Positions 7,203 to 15,804 of a stretch of DNA of 64,000 nt are shown one piece after another. The notes under the pieces are model-generated. The model did not search any database. It saw only the letters and a list, made by a program, of their open reading frames with translations, and had not been told where the DNA came from. Source of the DNA: Cupriavidus oxalaticus (lineage in GTDB: Bacteria > Pseudomonadota > Gammaproteobacteria > Burkholderiales > Burkholderiaceae); NCBI RefSeq assembly GCF_004768545.1, contig NZ_CP038635.1, positions 2,046,001 to 2,110,000 on the forward strand, written 5' to 3'. The translations under genes and the position numbers were made by a program. The first letter of the stretch is position 1. Each line of letters starts with the position of its first letter.

Positions 7203-8750
7203 GTGGGCAAACTGAAAGAGCGTCGCCGTTTCCTGGGAGCCGCGCTGAGCGGCCTGCTCGCACCGGCCCTGCCCGCCTGCGGCGGCGATGACGATCCCGC
7301 GCCGCCGCCGGATCCGGTTCCCGAAGCGCAGATCACCGCCGCCATCGCGCAGGTCGATACGCTGGCCGCCAACCTGATGGCCAGCTCGGGCGTGCCCGGC
7401 ATGGCCATCGCGGTGGTGCGCGGCAACCGGGTCGTCTACGCCAGGGGCTTCGGCCGCCGGCTGGTCACCGATCCCGCGCCAGTCGATGCCGATACCGTGT
7501 TCCAGCTGGCGTCCGTGTCGAAGTCCATCGGCGCCACGGTGGTGGCGCGGCAGGTGGGGCGCGGCAGCATCGGCTGGGACACCCCGGTCATTCAGCACCT
7601 GCCATGGTTCGCGCTGGCCGATGCGGAAACGACAGAAGCCGTCACCATCGGCGACCTTTATGCGCATCGCTCCGGCCTGCCCGACCATGCCGGCGACCGC
7701 CTCGAGGACATGGGCTACGACCGCCGCGAAGTGCTGACGCGCCTGCGCTTCCTGCCGCTGCATCCGCTGGGCGCGGTCTACGAGTACACCAACTTCGGCA
7801 TGACCGCCGCCGCCGATGCGGTGGCCAGCGCCGCGGGCATCGACTGGGCCACGCTGTCCGAGCAGGCCATCTACCAGCCGCTGGGCATGACCCGCACCAG
7901 CTCGCGCTACGCCGACTTTGCCGCGCGCGACAACCGCGCGCTCGGCCACGTCAAGGTCAACGGCACCTGGGTGCAGGGCATGGGCACCATGCCCGATGCG
8001 CAATCGCCCGCGGGCGGCGTCAGCGCCTCGGTCAACGACCTGGCGAAATGGCTGATCATGGTGCTGGCCAAGGGCGAGTTCGCCGGCCAGCGCATCGTCG
8101 ATGCGGCGGCCCTTGCGCCGGCGCTGTCGCAGCAGATGCAAAGCGGCCCGCCCGTGCAAGGCCGCCCTGCGAGCTACTACGGCTACGGCTTCAATATCGG
8201 CACGACCGAACTGGGGCTGACCAACTACAACCATTCCGGGGCCTTCGCGGTCGGCGCGGCGACCAGCTTTACCGCGGTGCCGTCGCTGAACCTGGCCATC
8301 GTCACGCTGACCAACGGCTACCCCATCGGCATCCCGGAAACATTGAATGCGCAGTTCTTCGATCTGGTCCAGTACGGCACCTTCCGCCGCGACTGGGGCG
8401 CGATCTTTGCCGAGGCCTTCGCGCCCTTGCTGCTGCCCGAAGGCAGGCTGGTCGGGCAGTCGCCGCCGGCAAGCCCGTTGCCCGCGCGGGCGTTGTCAAC
8501 CTATGCCGGCACCTATCGCAACGACTATTACGGCCCGCTAGTGGTCGCCGAGCAGGGCGGCGCGCTGGTGATGACGCTGGGCGCGAAACCGCTGGTCCTG
8601 CCGCTGACGCACTGGGACGGAGATGTCTTTACATTCACGCTAAATAACGAGAACGCCAATCCCGGCACCATCTCCCGGGCAGAATTCTCCAGCGACCGGG
8701 TATGGCTGGAGTATTACGACCACGAAGGGCTCGGCGTTTTCGTCCGCTAA
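7203..8750 (+). CDS. Class C beta-lactamase-like serine hydrolase, predicted lipoprotein
   Basis: A 515-residue penicillin-binding-protein-like esterase/peptidase. The N-terminus is a Tat/Sec-like signal (KERRRF then a hydrophobic run) ending in lipobox LPAC at Cys26, followed by GGDDD, so the enzyme is probably membrane-anchored in the periplasm. The catalytic SxxK is S104-V-S-K107, and YTN (in VYEYTNFG) is the second motif; HSGAFAVG near residue 345 sits at the third (K/H-T/S-G) motif. A C-terminal beta domain follows from about 430. The GTG start was chosen because GGGAG precedes it by 8 bases. True substrate unknown; beta-lactam hydrolysis should not be assumed. Confidence 0.85.
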   Translation: MGKLKERRRFLGAALSGLLAPALPACGGDDDPAPPPDPVPEAQITAAIAQVDTLAANLMASSGVPGMAIAVVRGNRVVYARGFGRRLVTDPAPVDADTVFQLASVSKSIGATVVARQVGRGSIGWDTPVIQHLPWFALADAETTEAVTIGDLYAHRSGLPDHAGDRLEDMGYDRREVLTRLRFLPLHPLGAVYEYTNFGMTAAADAVASAAGIDWATLSEQAIYQPLGMTRTSSRYADFAARDNRALGHVKVNGTWVQGMGTMPDAQSPAGGVSASVNDLAKWLIMVLAKGEFAGQRIVDAAALAPALSQQMQSGPPVQGRPASYYGYGFNIGTTELGLTNYNHSGAFAVGAATSFTAVPSLNLAIVTLTNGYPIGIPETLNAQFFDLVQYGTFRRDWGAIFAEAFAPLLLPEGRLVGQSPPASPLPARALSTYAGTYRNDYYGPLVVAEQGGALVMTLGAKPLVLPLTHWDGDVFTFTLNNENANPGTISRAEFSSDRVWLEYYDHEGLGVFVR

Positions 8751-8792
8751 GCCTTGCCGCAAACCCATGACTCCGCCACGGAAGGAATGACC

Positions 8793-9662
8793 ATGATCAG
8801 ATTCCGCGCAGTCGTACTCACCGCCGCCGTCGCCACACTCGCCGCCTGCGGCACGCCCACGCCGACACCGACCGCGGTTACGCAGGTACCCACCCCCACC
8901 ACCGCCGCCGGCAAGACTGAAGTCCTGTGGCTCGGCCAGTCCGCGATCCGCATCACCTCGCCGGGCGGCAAGGTCATCGTCATCGATCCGTGGCTCACCA
9001 CCAACCCAAAGACCCCTGCAGGATTCAAGCAGCTGACGTCGCTGGGCAAGGTCGACCTGATCCTGGTCACCCATGCGCATAGCGACCATCTTGGCGACGC
9101 CCCCGCGCTCGCGCAGCTCAACAACGCGCCGATCTACAACGCAGGCGGCATGGGGCAGGCACTGATCAACCTCGGCATGGTCCCGGCCGCGCTGGTGCAG
9201 CGCTTTGGCAAGAGCGGCACCGTGATGCCGTTCGGCCAGACCGGACCCAAGATCACCGCGGTACACGCCGAGCACTCGTCCGAACTGGTGATGAAGAACC
9301 CGGCCACCGGCAAGGACGAAACCCACTATGGCGGCGAACCGGTCGGCTACATCGTCGAGATGGAGAACGGCTTCCGCATCTGGCACATGGGCGATACCGG
9401 CCTGTTCGGCGACATGCGGCTGATCGGCGACCGCTACCGCCCCGACCTGGTGCTGATCCCGATCGGCGACCACTTCACCATGGGGCCGCAGGACGCGGCG
9501 ATCGCGGTGCGCGACATGATCCGGCCTCGCTTTGCCATCCCGATCCACTATCAGACTTCACCGCAGCTGCGCGGCACGCCGGAGGAATTCACCACCGCGC
9601 TGGGCGCCGGCGCGGTCACGCGCGTGATCGTGCCGCAGCCGGGAGAAAAGGTAGATTTCTGA
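8793..9662 (+). CDS. UPF0173-type metallo-beta-lactamase-fold hydrolase, predicted lipoprotein
   Basis: A 290-residue MBL-fold protein with signal peptide and lipobox LAAC (Cys19), so likely anchored in the periplasm, unlike the cytosolic UPF0173 proteins. The metal-binding motif THAHSDHLGD is at His94, His96, Asp98 and His99; WHMGDTGLFGD supplies the bridging Asp and IPIHYQT the last His. A low-complexity Thr/Pro linker (residues 21-37) separates lipobox and domain. GGAAGGA precedes the ATG by 7 bases. It follows the serine hydrolase by 42 bases on the same strand, so both may form a small envelope operon. Confidence 0.85.
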   Translation: MIRFRAVVLTAAVATLAACGTPTPTPTAVTQVPTPTTAAGKTEVLWLGQSAIRITSPGGKVIVIDPWLTTNPKTPAGFKQLTSLGKVDLILVTHAHSDHLGDAPALAQLNNAPIYNAGGMGQALINLGMVPAALVQRFGKSGTVMPFGQTGPKITAVHAEHSSELVMKNPATGKDETHYGGEPVGYIVEMENGFRIWHMGDTGLFGDMRLIGDRYRPDLVLIPIGDHFTMGPQDAAIAVRDMIRPRFAIPIHYQTSPQLRGTPEEFTTALGAGAVTRVIVPQPGEKVDF

Positions 9663-9697
9663 TCCGCACGGCAAGGGTCGTTGCCGTGCACACCGCT

Positions 9698-10789
9698 TTA
9701 CGCCATGTGCACGGCGGCGCCGCGAACCGCGGCATCTCCCTTGCCCTCACCCTCCCCTTCAATGCGAAGGCGAGGCAGGAACTGCGGATACTCGCGCTGC
9801 ATGAAGTCGATCAGCCCTTCGCGCACGACGCAGCGCAAGTCCCACGCCAGGCCGGATGACGCCGCGGTGCACAGCACGCGCAGCTGCATGGTGCGCTCGG
9901 TCGCATCGGTCACCACCAGGTTGAAGAAGCGCCGGTCCCATTCGGGCGCCGCGTGGACGATGCGCTCCAGCTCCTTGCGCAGCGGTGCCAGCGGCATGCC
10001 GTAGTCCACGTGGAAGAACACCGAGCCCAGCAGCTCCGCGCTGCTGCGGGTCCAGTTCTGGAACGGCTTCTCGATGAAGTACTGCAGCGGAATGATGAGG
10101 CGGCGATCGTCCCAGATCCGCAGCACCACGTAAGTGCCGGTGATCTCCTCCACGCGGCCCCACTCGCCCTCGACGATCAGCACATCGTCCAGCCGGATCG
10201 GCTGGGTCAGCGCCAGCTGCAGGCCGGCGATCAGGTTGCTGAACACCGGCTTGGCGGCAAAGCCCGCGATCAGGCCGACCACGCCGGCCGAGGCCAGCAG
10301 GCTGGCGCCGACCTGCCGAGCGCCGGGGAAGGTCATCAGCACCATCGACGCGCCGATCACGATCACCAGCGACATGGCGATGCGCGAAAGCACCCGAGTC
10401 TGCGTGTGGATGCGCCGCGCGCCCATGTTGTCCGCCACATCGACCGGGTGCCGTTCCAGCACGCCCTGCGCAAAGCCCGCAATGACGCGCGCCGCCAGCC
10501 AGGTCATGGCGATGATCATCAGCAGGCCGTTCAGATGACGCACGTTGTCGATCCAGCGCAGGTCGTCCGGCGCCGCCTGCCAAACTGCCTGCAACGCCAG
10601 CAGCGGCAGCACCGCCTTGGCCGGCGCGCGCGACTTGATCGCGATGGCATGCAGCACCGGCGTGGCGCGCGTAATGCGCAACAGCACCAGGCCGCCAAGG
10701 CGATGCGCGATCAGCGCGACGATGACGGCGACCAGCGCGGCGGTCCACGTGCCGAACCAGGGATGATCGAGGAGGAGGTCAAGGTTCAT
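9698..10789 (-). CDS. MscS-family mechanosensitive channel
   Basis: A 363-residue small-conductance mechanosensitive channel protein in the inner membrane. Hydrophobic helices are seen near residues 15-38, 50-70, 85-110 and 135-155. The pore helix TM3 and beta domain follow: GVVGLIAGFAAKPVFSNL then PIRLDDVLIVEGEWGRVEEI, the conserved MscS core. The C-terminal alpha/beta domain contains DYGMPLAPLRKELERIV and a basic, Gly/Glu-rich tail. The family releases solutes on osmotic downshock. It is convergent with the MBL gene, 35 bases apart. Confidence 0.9.
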   Translation of the reverse strand: MNLDLLLDHPWFGTWTAALVAVIVALIAHRLGGLVLLRITRATPVLHAIAIKSRAPAKAVLPLLALQAVWQAAPDDLRWIDNVRHLNGLLMIIAMTWLAARVIAGFAQGVLERHPVDVADNMGARRIHTQTRVLSRIAMSLVIVIGASMVLMTFPGARQVGASLLASAGVVGLIAGFAAKPVFSNLIAGLQLALTQPIRLDDVLIVEGEWGRVEEITGTYVVLRIWDDRRLIIPLQYFIEKPFQNWTRSSAELLGSVFFHVDYGMPLAPLRKELERIVHAAPEWDRRFFNLVVTDATERTMQLRVLCTAASSGLAWDLRCVVREGLIDFMQREYPQFLPRLRIEGEGEGKGDAAVRGAAVHMA

Positions 10790-11089
10790 GCGTCGTCCTG
10801 TTCATTGCGGGTTGCACGGTTATGGAGCTAACGACACCCCGGCGGCGCGAAAGTTCGGCTCGTGCCACGTCACCGGAGCGCGGGAACAGAGATGTTAGAA
10901 CACGCCTGTTACCGCATCGCCCGCGACGGGTTTCATTTCTACAACGGGCGGCAAGATGTTCAGCGGGAGGCACGGAAACCCAGGGCGCAACGCCCTCCGG
11001 CACAGCTCTGCCGGAGTCTGCAGCGCCCTGCCCGCCACGGCATGGATGTTGCAACTCCATCGGTTCCGGCCAACCCACAGGAGAGCGAT
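10790..11089. other. Intergenic region of 300 bases with small hairpins
   Basis: No gene supported. Two hairpins are adjacent: GGGCG-CAA-CGCCC (10983-10995) and TCCGGCA/TGCCGGA (10996-11015). They lie upstream of the small gene at 11090 and could affect its leader; no promoter boxes are convincing. Confidence 0.45.
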
Positions 11090-11290
11090 ATGGCAACGCA
11101 GAAGGAACAGCGGAATGCGCCTGGGGCCCAGCCCAATCCGGGCGTCAGGACCGACCGCGACGCGCGCGACATCAAGAGCCGCAGCGAAGATCCGGGCCAG
11201 AGCAGCTATGGCGGCTTCAAGAACCAGGACCCAAGCAGGCAACACCAGGGCGATGCAAGCCGCAAGCCGGGTCAGCGGCAGGGCAAGTAG
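11090..11290 (+). CDS. Small hydrophilic protein (66 aa), unknown function
   Basis: A 66-residue very hydrophilic protein rich in Gln, Asp, Arg, Gly and Ser with no Cys or Trp, and no predicted helix-rich core. The segment SYGGFKNQDPSRQHQGDAS recalls the Gly-rich KGG-type stress proteins, but I cannot assign a family. GGAG stands 7 bases before the ATG (AGGAGAGCGAT). A longer open frame begins at 10862, but it covers the hairpin region and has no ribosome binding site. Likely intrinsically disordered. Confidence 0.6.
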   Translation: MATQKEQRNAPGAQPNPGVRTDRDARDIKSRSEDPGQSSYGGFKNQDPSRQHQGDASRKPGQRQGK

Positions 11291-11327
11291 CCAGCGCTTG
11301 CATTGAAGACGACCACGCGTACGCGCG

Positions 11328-11831
11328 CTATTCCGCGTGCACGCGGTGGTCGGCCGCGCGCCATTGCCGCCGCTGCCGGCGCCAGCGATTCATCGCAGCG
11401 ATGCCGAGCCGCCACAACCGGCGCGGGTGCGCATGCGGGTGCGGATGCGGATCGACCAGCAGGCTCAGTGCACGCGCGTAGTCACGCACCAGCCCCGGCG
11501 TCCACGCCATGGTCTTGCCGCGCTTGCGGATCTGTGCGGCCAGCCATAGCTCCGGCATGCACAGCGTCTGCAGCAGCAGCGTCCACGACTGCCGCTGCCC
11601 TCGCCTGCGCATCAAGGCGCCTTCCACCGCGGCTTCGAGCGCGCGCGCCACGCTGACGGCGCAATTCCGGTAGGTCAGGTTGTACGTCGTATCTGCGCAC
11701 CACGCATGCCAGAAGCGCTGCAGGCGCGCGGCATCGTAGTTGCGCAGGTGCACGCGCACGGTGGAGTCGCCGCGCCGCGACGCCTCGGTCGCATAATCGG
11801 GCTCGAACACGCTGGCGGATTCCCGCCACAA
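11328..11831 (-). pseudogene. Fragment resembling the C-terminal domain of a larger membrane-associated protein
   Basis: A 167-codon frame with no ATG start; it can only open at a TTG (11831), preceded after six codons by an in-frame stop, and no ribosome binding site is visible. The part RLQRFWHAWCADTTYNLTYRNCAVSVARALEAA looks like a folded, conserved domain with an Asn-Cys pair; I associate it with the C-terminal part of longer HdeD-like/DUF4105-like membrane proteins, but only from memory. The remaining His/Pro-rich linker and Arg-rich tail look degraded. It may be a 5'-truncated pseudogene or a short real protein. Confidence 0.45.
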
Positions 11832-11980
11832 GATGCGGGCGGTGCGAGATTATGGCGCGGCCGGCACATCGGAAACGGCCGGCGGAAATGGCCGGCGGAA
11901 ACGAGCGACGGAAACGGGGCCCGTGCGGTGGTAAGCTACCAGACCCCATCGCCCTCGCCAATCCGCAGCGTCCCCGCCCC

Positions 11981-12688
11981 ATGCGCCTGTCCAAGGTCTC
12001 CGCCATCTCCTTCGATCTCGACGACACCCTGTGGCCGTTCGGCCCCGCCGTGGCCCGCGCCGAGGCGACGCTGCTGGCCTGGCTGCTGCAGCACGCGCCG
12101 AAGACAGCCGGGGTGCTGACCTCGCCCGCGGTGCTGCGCGACCTGCGCGCGAGCTATGAAGGCCGCAACCCGCACCTTGCGCATGACTACCGTGCGCTGC
12201 GCCTCGGCTCGATCCTGCTGGCGCTGGAGATGGCCGGCGAGGACGCTAGCCTGGCAGAAGACGCATACGACGCCTTCTTTGCCGCGCGGCAGCAGGTCGA
12301 ATTCTTCGAGGACGCGCTGCCCGCGCTGGAATGGCTCAGCGAACGCTTCCCGCTGGTGGCCGTGTCCAACGGCAACGCCGACCTGAAGGTCACCGGCGGC
12401 CATCACTTCTTCCGCGCGGCGCTCAGCGCCGGAACGTTCGGCACGGCCAAGCCGGCGGCGGCGATCTTCCATGCGGCGGCCGCGGCAGTCGACACGCCGC
12501 CGGAACAGATGCTGCATGTCGGCGACGATCCCGACCTCGACATCGTCGGCGCACTCGGCGCGGGGCTGCAGGCCGCGTGGCTGGTGCGCCCGGACGGCCC
12601 GCACACGGCGCAATGGCAACGCGGCGGCGCGCGCCCGCACCTGATCCTCAGCGACCTGCCATCGCTCTGCCGCGCGCTGGCCGGCTGA
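11981..12688 (+). CDS. HAD-superfamily hydrolase (phosphatase-like)
   Basis: A 235-residue haloacid-dehalogenase-type hydrolase. Motif I is DLDDTLW with nucleophile Asp12 and acid/base Asp14; motif II is VAVSNGN; the Lys of motif III is in FGTAKPAA; motif IV is HVGDDPDLD with the two Mg-binding acids. The helical cap lies between residues 20 and 95 (subclass C1). Physiological substrate unknown; the closest groups act on small phosphorylated metabolites. The frame is open upstream to 11852, but the ATG at 11981 starts the fold correctly. Confidence 0.88.
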   Translation: MRLSKVSAISFDLDDTLWPFGPAVARAEATLLAWLLQHAPKTAGVLTSPAVLRDLRASYEGRNPHLAHDYRALRLGSILLALEMAGEDASLAEDAYDAFFAARQQVEFFEDALPALEWLSERFPLVAVSNGNADLKVTGGHHFFRAALSAGTFGTAKPAAAIFHAAAAAVDTPPEQMLHVGDDPDLDIVGALGAGLQAAWLVRPDGPHTAQWQRGGARPHLILSDLPSLCRALAG

Positions 12689-12933
12689 GCGCGCCAACGC
12701 AACAGGACCCACGCTGCCCGAAGGCGATATCGGGCCAACGCATACCTAATATGCGAAAATGTCGGCTCGCGACCAGGGCCGAGACCCCTGCGCTTGCCTC
12801 GCCACCGCACGATCCAGACGTTCCCCGCCATCCGCTCCGGGCCGTTCCAGTGCCCGACACCGCCGCAATCCGACAGGTTCACAGGCAGCAAGCCAGGGTC
12901 CGCCCCGCAAGATTTCGATCGAGGAGAAACAAG

Positions 12934-13905
12934 ATGTTGAAGGCCCTCTTTGCCACCCTGCTGGTGGCATGCGGACTGACGAGCGCCCACGCGCAGACCC
13001 CGGCCAGCTTTCCGACCAAGCCGATCCGGCTAGTGATCCCGTTCCCGCCCGGCGGCGGCACCGACATCCTGTCCCGCCTGGTGGCAACGCAGGTCGGCCA
13101 GGCCACCAAGTGGAATTTCGTGCCGGACAACAAGCCGGGCGCCGGCGGCACGCTGGGCATCGCCGAGGCGGTCCGGGCAGCGCCGACCGGTTATGAGCTG
13201 GTGATGGGCCAGAAGGACAATCTGGTGGTCGCGCCGTGGCTGTACAAGTCGGTCACTTATGTGCCGAACCGCGACCTGGTCGCGATCAGCCATGTCGCCT
13301 ACACCCCGATCGTGATCGTCACGTCGGCCAATTCGCGCTTCAAGACGCTGGCCGACGTGGTCACCGCCGCGCGCAGCGCACCGGGCGCAGTCAAGTATGG
13401 TTCGCCCGGCAACGGCACCACCATCCACCTGGCTGCCGAGATCTTCAGCCATGCGGCGGGGATCAAGCTGCTGCACGTGCCCTACAAGGGCTCCAACGCG
13501 GCGATGATGGACGCGCTGGCCGGCAACGTCGACCTGATGGTGGCATCGGTGCCGTCGGCGCTGGCGCAGGTCAAGGCGGGCAAGCTGCGCGCGCTGGCCG
13601 TGACCTCGGCCACGCGCAGCACGTCGCTGCCTGACGTGCCCACCGTGGCGGAAAGCGGCTACAAGCAGGTGGACGTCAGCACCTGGTACGGCCTGTTCGC
13701 CCCGGCCAGGACGCCGCCCGAGGTGGTCAACCGCATCCATGCCGAAGTGAACAAGGTCCTGGCCACGCCGGCGATGATCCAGGCGATCCAGGAGCAAGGC
13801 GCGGAAGCCAAGCTGATGACGACCAGGGAGTTCTCCGAGCTGGTGCAGTCGGACTACAAGAAGTGGAAGGACATCGTCGAGCGTTCGGGCGCGAAGCTGG
13901 AGTAA
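12934..13905 (+). CDS. Bug-family (TctC) periplasmic solute-binding protein
   Basis: A 323-residue Bug protein with signal peptide ending AHA|QTP. Hallmarks are KPIRLVIPFPPGGGTDILSR near the mature N-terminus, the NKPGAGGTLG loop and HVPYKGSNAAMMDALAG. Bug proteins bind carboxylates or amides in the periplasm; only a few work with TctAB permeases, and none is near here. The Cys near the signal's hydrophobic core (VACG) is not in a clear lipobox context. GAGGAG is placed 7-8 bases before the ATG. It ends at a good terminator. Confidence 0.9.
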   Translation: MLKALFATLLVACGLTSAHAQTPASFPTKPIRLVIPFPPGGGTDILSRLVATQVGQATKWNFVPDNKPGAGGTLGIAEAVRAAPTGYELVMGQKDNLVVAPWLYKSVTYVPNRDLVAISHVAYTPIVIVTSANSRFKTLADVVTAARSAPGAVKYGSPGNGTTIHLAAEIFSHAAGIKLLHVPYKGSNAAMMDALAGNVDLMVASVPSALAQVKAGKLRALAVTSATRSTSLPDVPTVAESGYKQVDVSTWYGLFAPARTPPEVVNRIHAEVNKVLATPAMIQAIQEQGAEAKLMTTREFSELVQSDYKKWKDIVERSGAKLE

Positions 13906-13939
13906 GGCCGGCGCGCCGCCACCGGGTTCGTTGCCAAGG

Positions 13940-13974
13940 AATGCCCGCCGCGGATCACGGCGGGCATTTTCTTT
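13940..13974 (+). terminator. Intrinsic terminator after Bug gene
   Basis: Eleven-base stem AATGCCCGCCG/CGGCGGGCATT with loop CGGATCA, followed by TTCTTT. The A at the 5' foot means it can also work for the phaB gene reading the other way (stop at 14055), though 80 bases away. Confidence 0.85.
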
Positions 13975-14054
13975 GGAATCCGAGGCCGGCAATCACGGCT
14001 GCCGCATAGCCGGCGATATAGCCATTGACGGCGCCCCGACCGCCCATCCCTACG

Positions 14055-14798
14055 TCAGTCCATATGCTGACCGCCGTTGATGGCGAGATTCGCACCAGTC
14101 AGGTAAGCCGCATCCTCCGAGCAAAGGAAAGCGACCAGTCCCGCCACTTCCTCGGGCTTGCCCAGGCGCCCCATCGGAATCTGCGGCAGGATCTTGCTGT
14201 CCATGATCTCCTTCGGCACGGCCGTCACCATCTTGGTGGCCAGGTAGCCCGGCGATACCGTGTTGACCGTCACGCCTTTCCTGGCGACCTCCAGGGCCAG
14301 GGCCTTGGTGAAGCCATGCATGCCGGCCTTGGCCGCGGAATAGTTGGTCTGGCCAAAGGCGCCCTTGGAAGCGTTGACTGACGAGATGTTGATGATCCGG
14401 CCCCACCCGCGCTCCACCATGCCCTCGCAGAGGGGCTTGGTGACATTGAACACGGAGTCGAGATTGGTCCTGATCACCGCATCCCAGTTTGGCTTGTCCA
14501 TCTTCCTGAACGCCATGTCCCGCGTGATGCCGGCGTTGTTCACCAGGATGTCGACGCGGCCGAACTCGGCCAGGATCCGTGCCATGCCTGCCTGGCAGCT
14601 CTCGTAGTCCGCCACATCGACCTCGTATGCGCGGATCTCGCGGCCGCCGGCGGCCATGGATGCCAGCCATTCCTGGACCTTGGTGTTGCCCGGCGAATGC
14701 GTAACCACCACCGTATAGCCCGCGTCATGCAAGCGGATGGAAATGGCCTCTCCCAGGCCACCCATGCCGCCGGTAACCAATGCGATTTTCTTCGTCAT
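14055..14798 (-). CDS. phaB: Acetoacetyl-CoA reductase (PhaB-type short-chain dehydrogenase)
   Basis: A 247-residue SDR that reduces acetoacetyl-CoA to (R)-3-hydroxybutyryl-CoA with NADPH, the second step of polyhydroxybutyrate synthesis. Visible are the Rossmann loop TGGMGGLG (residues ~9-16), NNAG, catalytic Ser in INISSVN, Tyr-x-x-x-Lys in NYSAAKAG, and SPGYLATKMV, which matches PhaB closely. C. necator carries several phaB paralogues; standing apart from phaC-phaA, this is probably a secondary copy. AAGAGAGA precedes the ATG at 14798; seven upstream codons open in frame are not needed. The phasin gene lies 187 bases upstream on the same strand. Confidence 0.92.
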   Translation of the reverse strand: MTKKIALVTGGMGGLGEAISIRLHDAGYTVVVTHSPGNTKVQEWLASMAAGGREIRAYEVDVADYESCQAGMARILAEFGRVDILVNNAGITRDMAFRKMDKPNWDAVIRTNLDSVFNVTKPLCEGMVERGWGRIINISSVNASKGAFGQTNYSAAKAGMHGFTKALALEVARKGVTVNTVSPGYLATKMVTAVPKEIMDSKILPQIPMGRLGKPEEVAGLVAFLCSEDAAYLTGANLAINGGQHMD

Positions 14799-14985
14799 GC
14801 TGATTCTCTCTTCTTGCAAAGTAAAAGACCCCTGACCTGCCGGGAATGGCAGGCCGACTTAACGGCTTACCGCAACGGCTGCAGCCCCTGCCGGCGCCAT
14901 GCGGCAAGGGGGGAGCCGATCGATGACCGAGTTTCTTCTTGGATGGATACCGGCCAGGCCGGCGCGCGCCGCTCGATCCGGCGGA

Positions 14986-15525
14986 CTAGCGCTGCGTTGG
15001 CTGGCGATCCGGGCCCGTAGCCGCGCCGGGGGTTGCGGTAAACGTGGCGGAAGCCAGGCCGGCCAGCTGCTGGCTCAGGGCTTGCGCGGCGCGGTAGGAT
15101 TGCGTGGCGTTATCTAATGTCGCCTGCAGCGTGGCGGAAATGGCTTCGGAACCGGCCGGGGCATTTTTCACGAAGGCATCGACGAAGGCCTGCACATTGC
15201 GCTGCTGCTGCTCGTATTGCTCTTCAACGGCCCTGGCCAGGTCGGCCTGGGCCTGCGATGCGATCTCGCACACGTGGCGCGCATACTCGATGGCTTTGTC
15301 CGCAGCAGATTGCGGCACATTGCCTTGAACTGACAACCCCGGATCTTGGTTGGCCGACACGGCCTGCAGGATTACCTGCCCTTCAGCCATGGCTGCCTTG
15401 GCCGCCTGCAGGTTCAGTTCCGTCAGCTTCTGGATCCCTTCGAGGGTGGAGTTCGACAGCTTGGCCAGGTTGGTCAGGTTGTTCTTATGGACTGCCGCAA
15501 ACTGATCGGACGTAAAAAAGGACAT
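14986..15525 (-). CDS. phaP: Phasin (PHB granule-associated protein)
   Basis: A 179-residue phasin-family protein that coats polyhydroxybutyrate granules. It starts SFFTSDQFAAVHKNNL, the typical phasin opening, followed by a largely helical amphipathic core (LAKLSNSTLEGIQKLTELNL, AAKAAMAEGQ) with no Cys cluster or signal peptide. The Ala/Thr-rich tail is probably flexible. The ATG at 15525 is preferred to the in-frame codons up to 15645 because the conserved start is there. The neighbouring phaB and the PhaR-like box upstream support the assignment. Size is typical of the phasin family. Confidence 0.92.
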   Translation of the reverse strand: MSFFTSDQFAAVHKNNLTNLAKLSNSTLEGIQKLTELNLQAAKAAMAEGQVILQAVSANQDPGLSVQGNVPQSAADKAIEYARHVCEIASQAQADLARAVEEQYEQQQRNVQAFVDAFVKNAPAGSEAISATLQATLDNATQSYRAAQALSQQLAGLASATFTATPGAATGPDRQPTQR

Positions 15526-15620
15526 GGATTGGGTATGCCTCTTGTAGTCGCCGGGTGTCGCCTGCCGCAAGGCTACAACGCACCGGTCGAGCGTGGTTTT
15601 CCAAACGGTTATGGGCCTTG

Positions 15621-15682
15621 GTGCACTGCACAAAGACCAACGCAAAGATTAGAGGACTTGCTCTAATTTCGTCCCTAGGGAC
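15621..15682. promoter_or_regulatory. Three inverted repeats upstream of phaP, including a possible PhaR site
   Basis: GTGCA-C-TGCAC (15621-15631) lies 96 bases before the phaP start and contains the TGCA repeats typical of PhaR operators. Two more perfect dyads follow: TTAGAG-N6-CTCTAA (15649-15666) and GTCCCTAGGGAC (15671-15682). PhaR control of phasin genes is established in this genus; assigning this particular element to PhaR is inference. Confidence 0.5.
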
Positions 15683-15804
15683 TTACCAGAGGTGAAGTGA
15701 AGCCCACGCCTTAATGTGCATTAAACGTCATGTATATAACATTTGCTTACATAATGGCGTTGCGTTGGCAGGCGGACAGGCGTGTCCTGTCGGGCATTGC
15801 ATGG

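Noticed and set aside
7134..8234. 366-codon minus-strand frame in the serine hydrolase
   Set aside because: The plus strand has SxxK and YTN motifs with signal peptide; this is its shadow.
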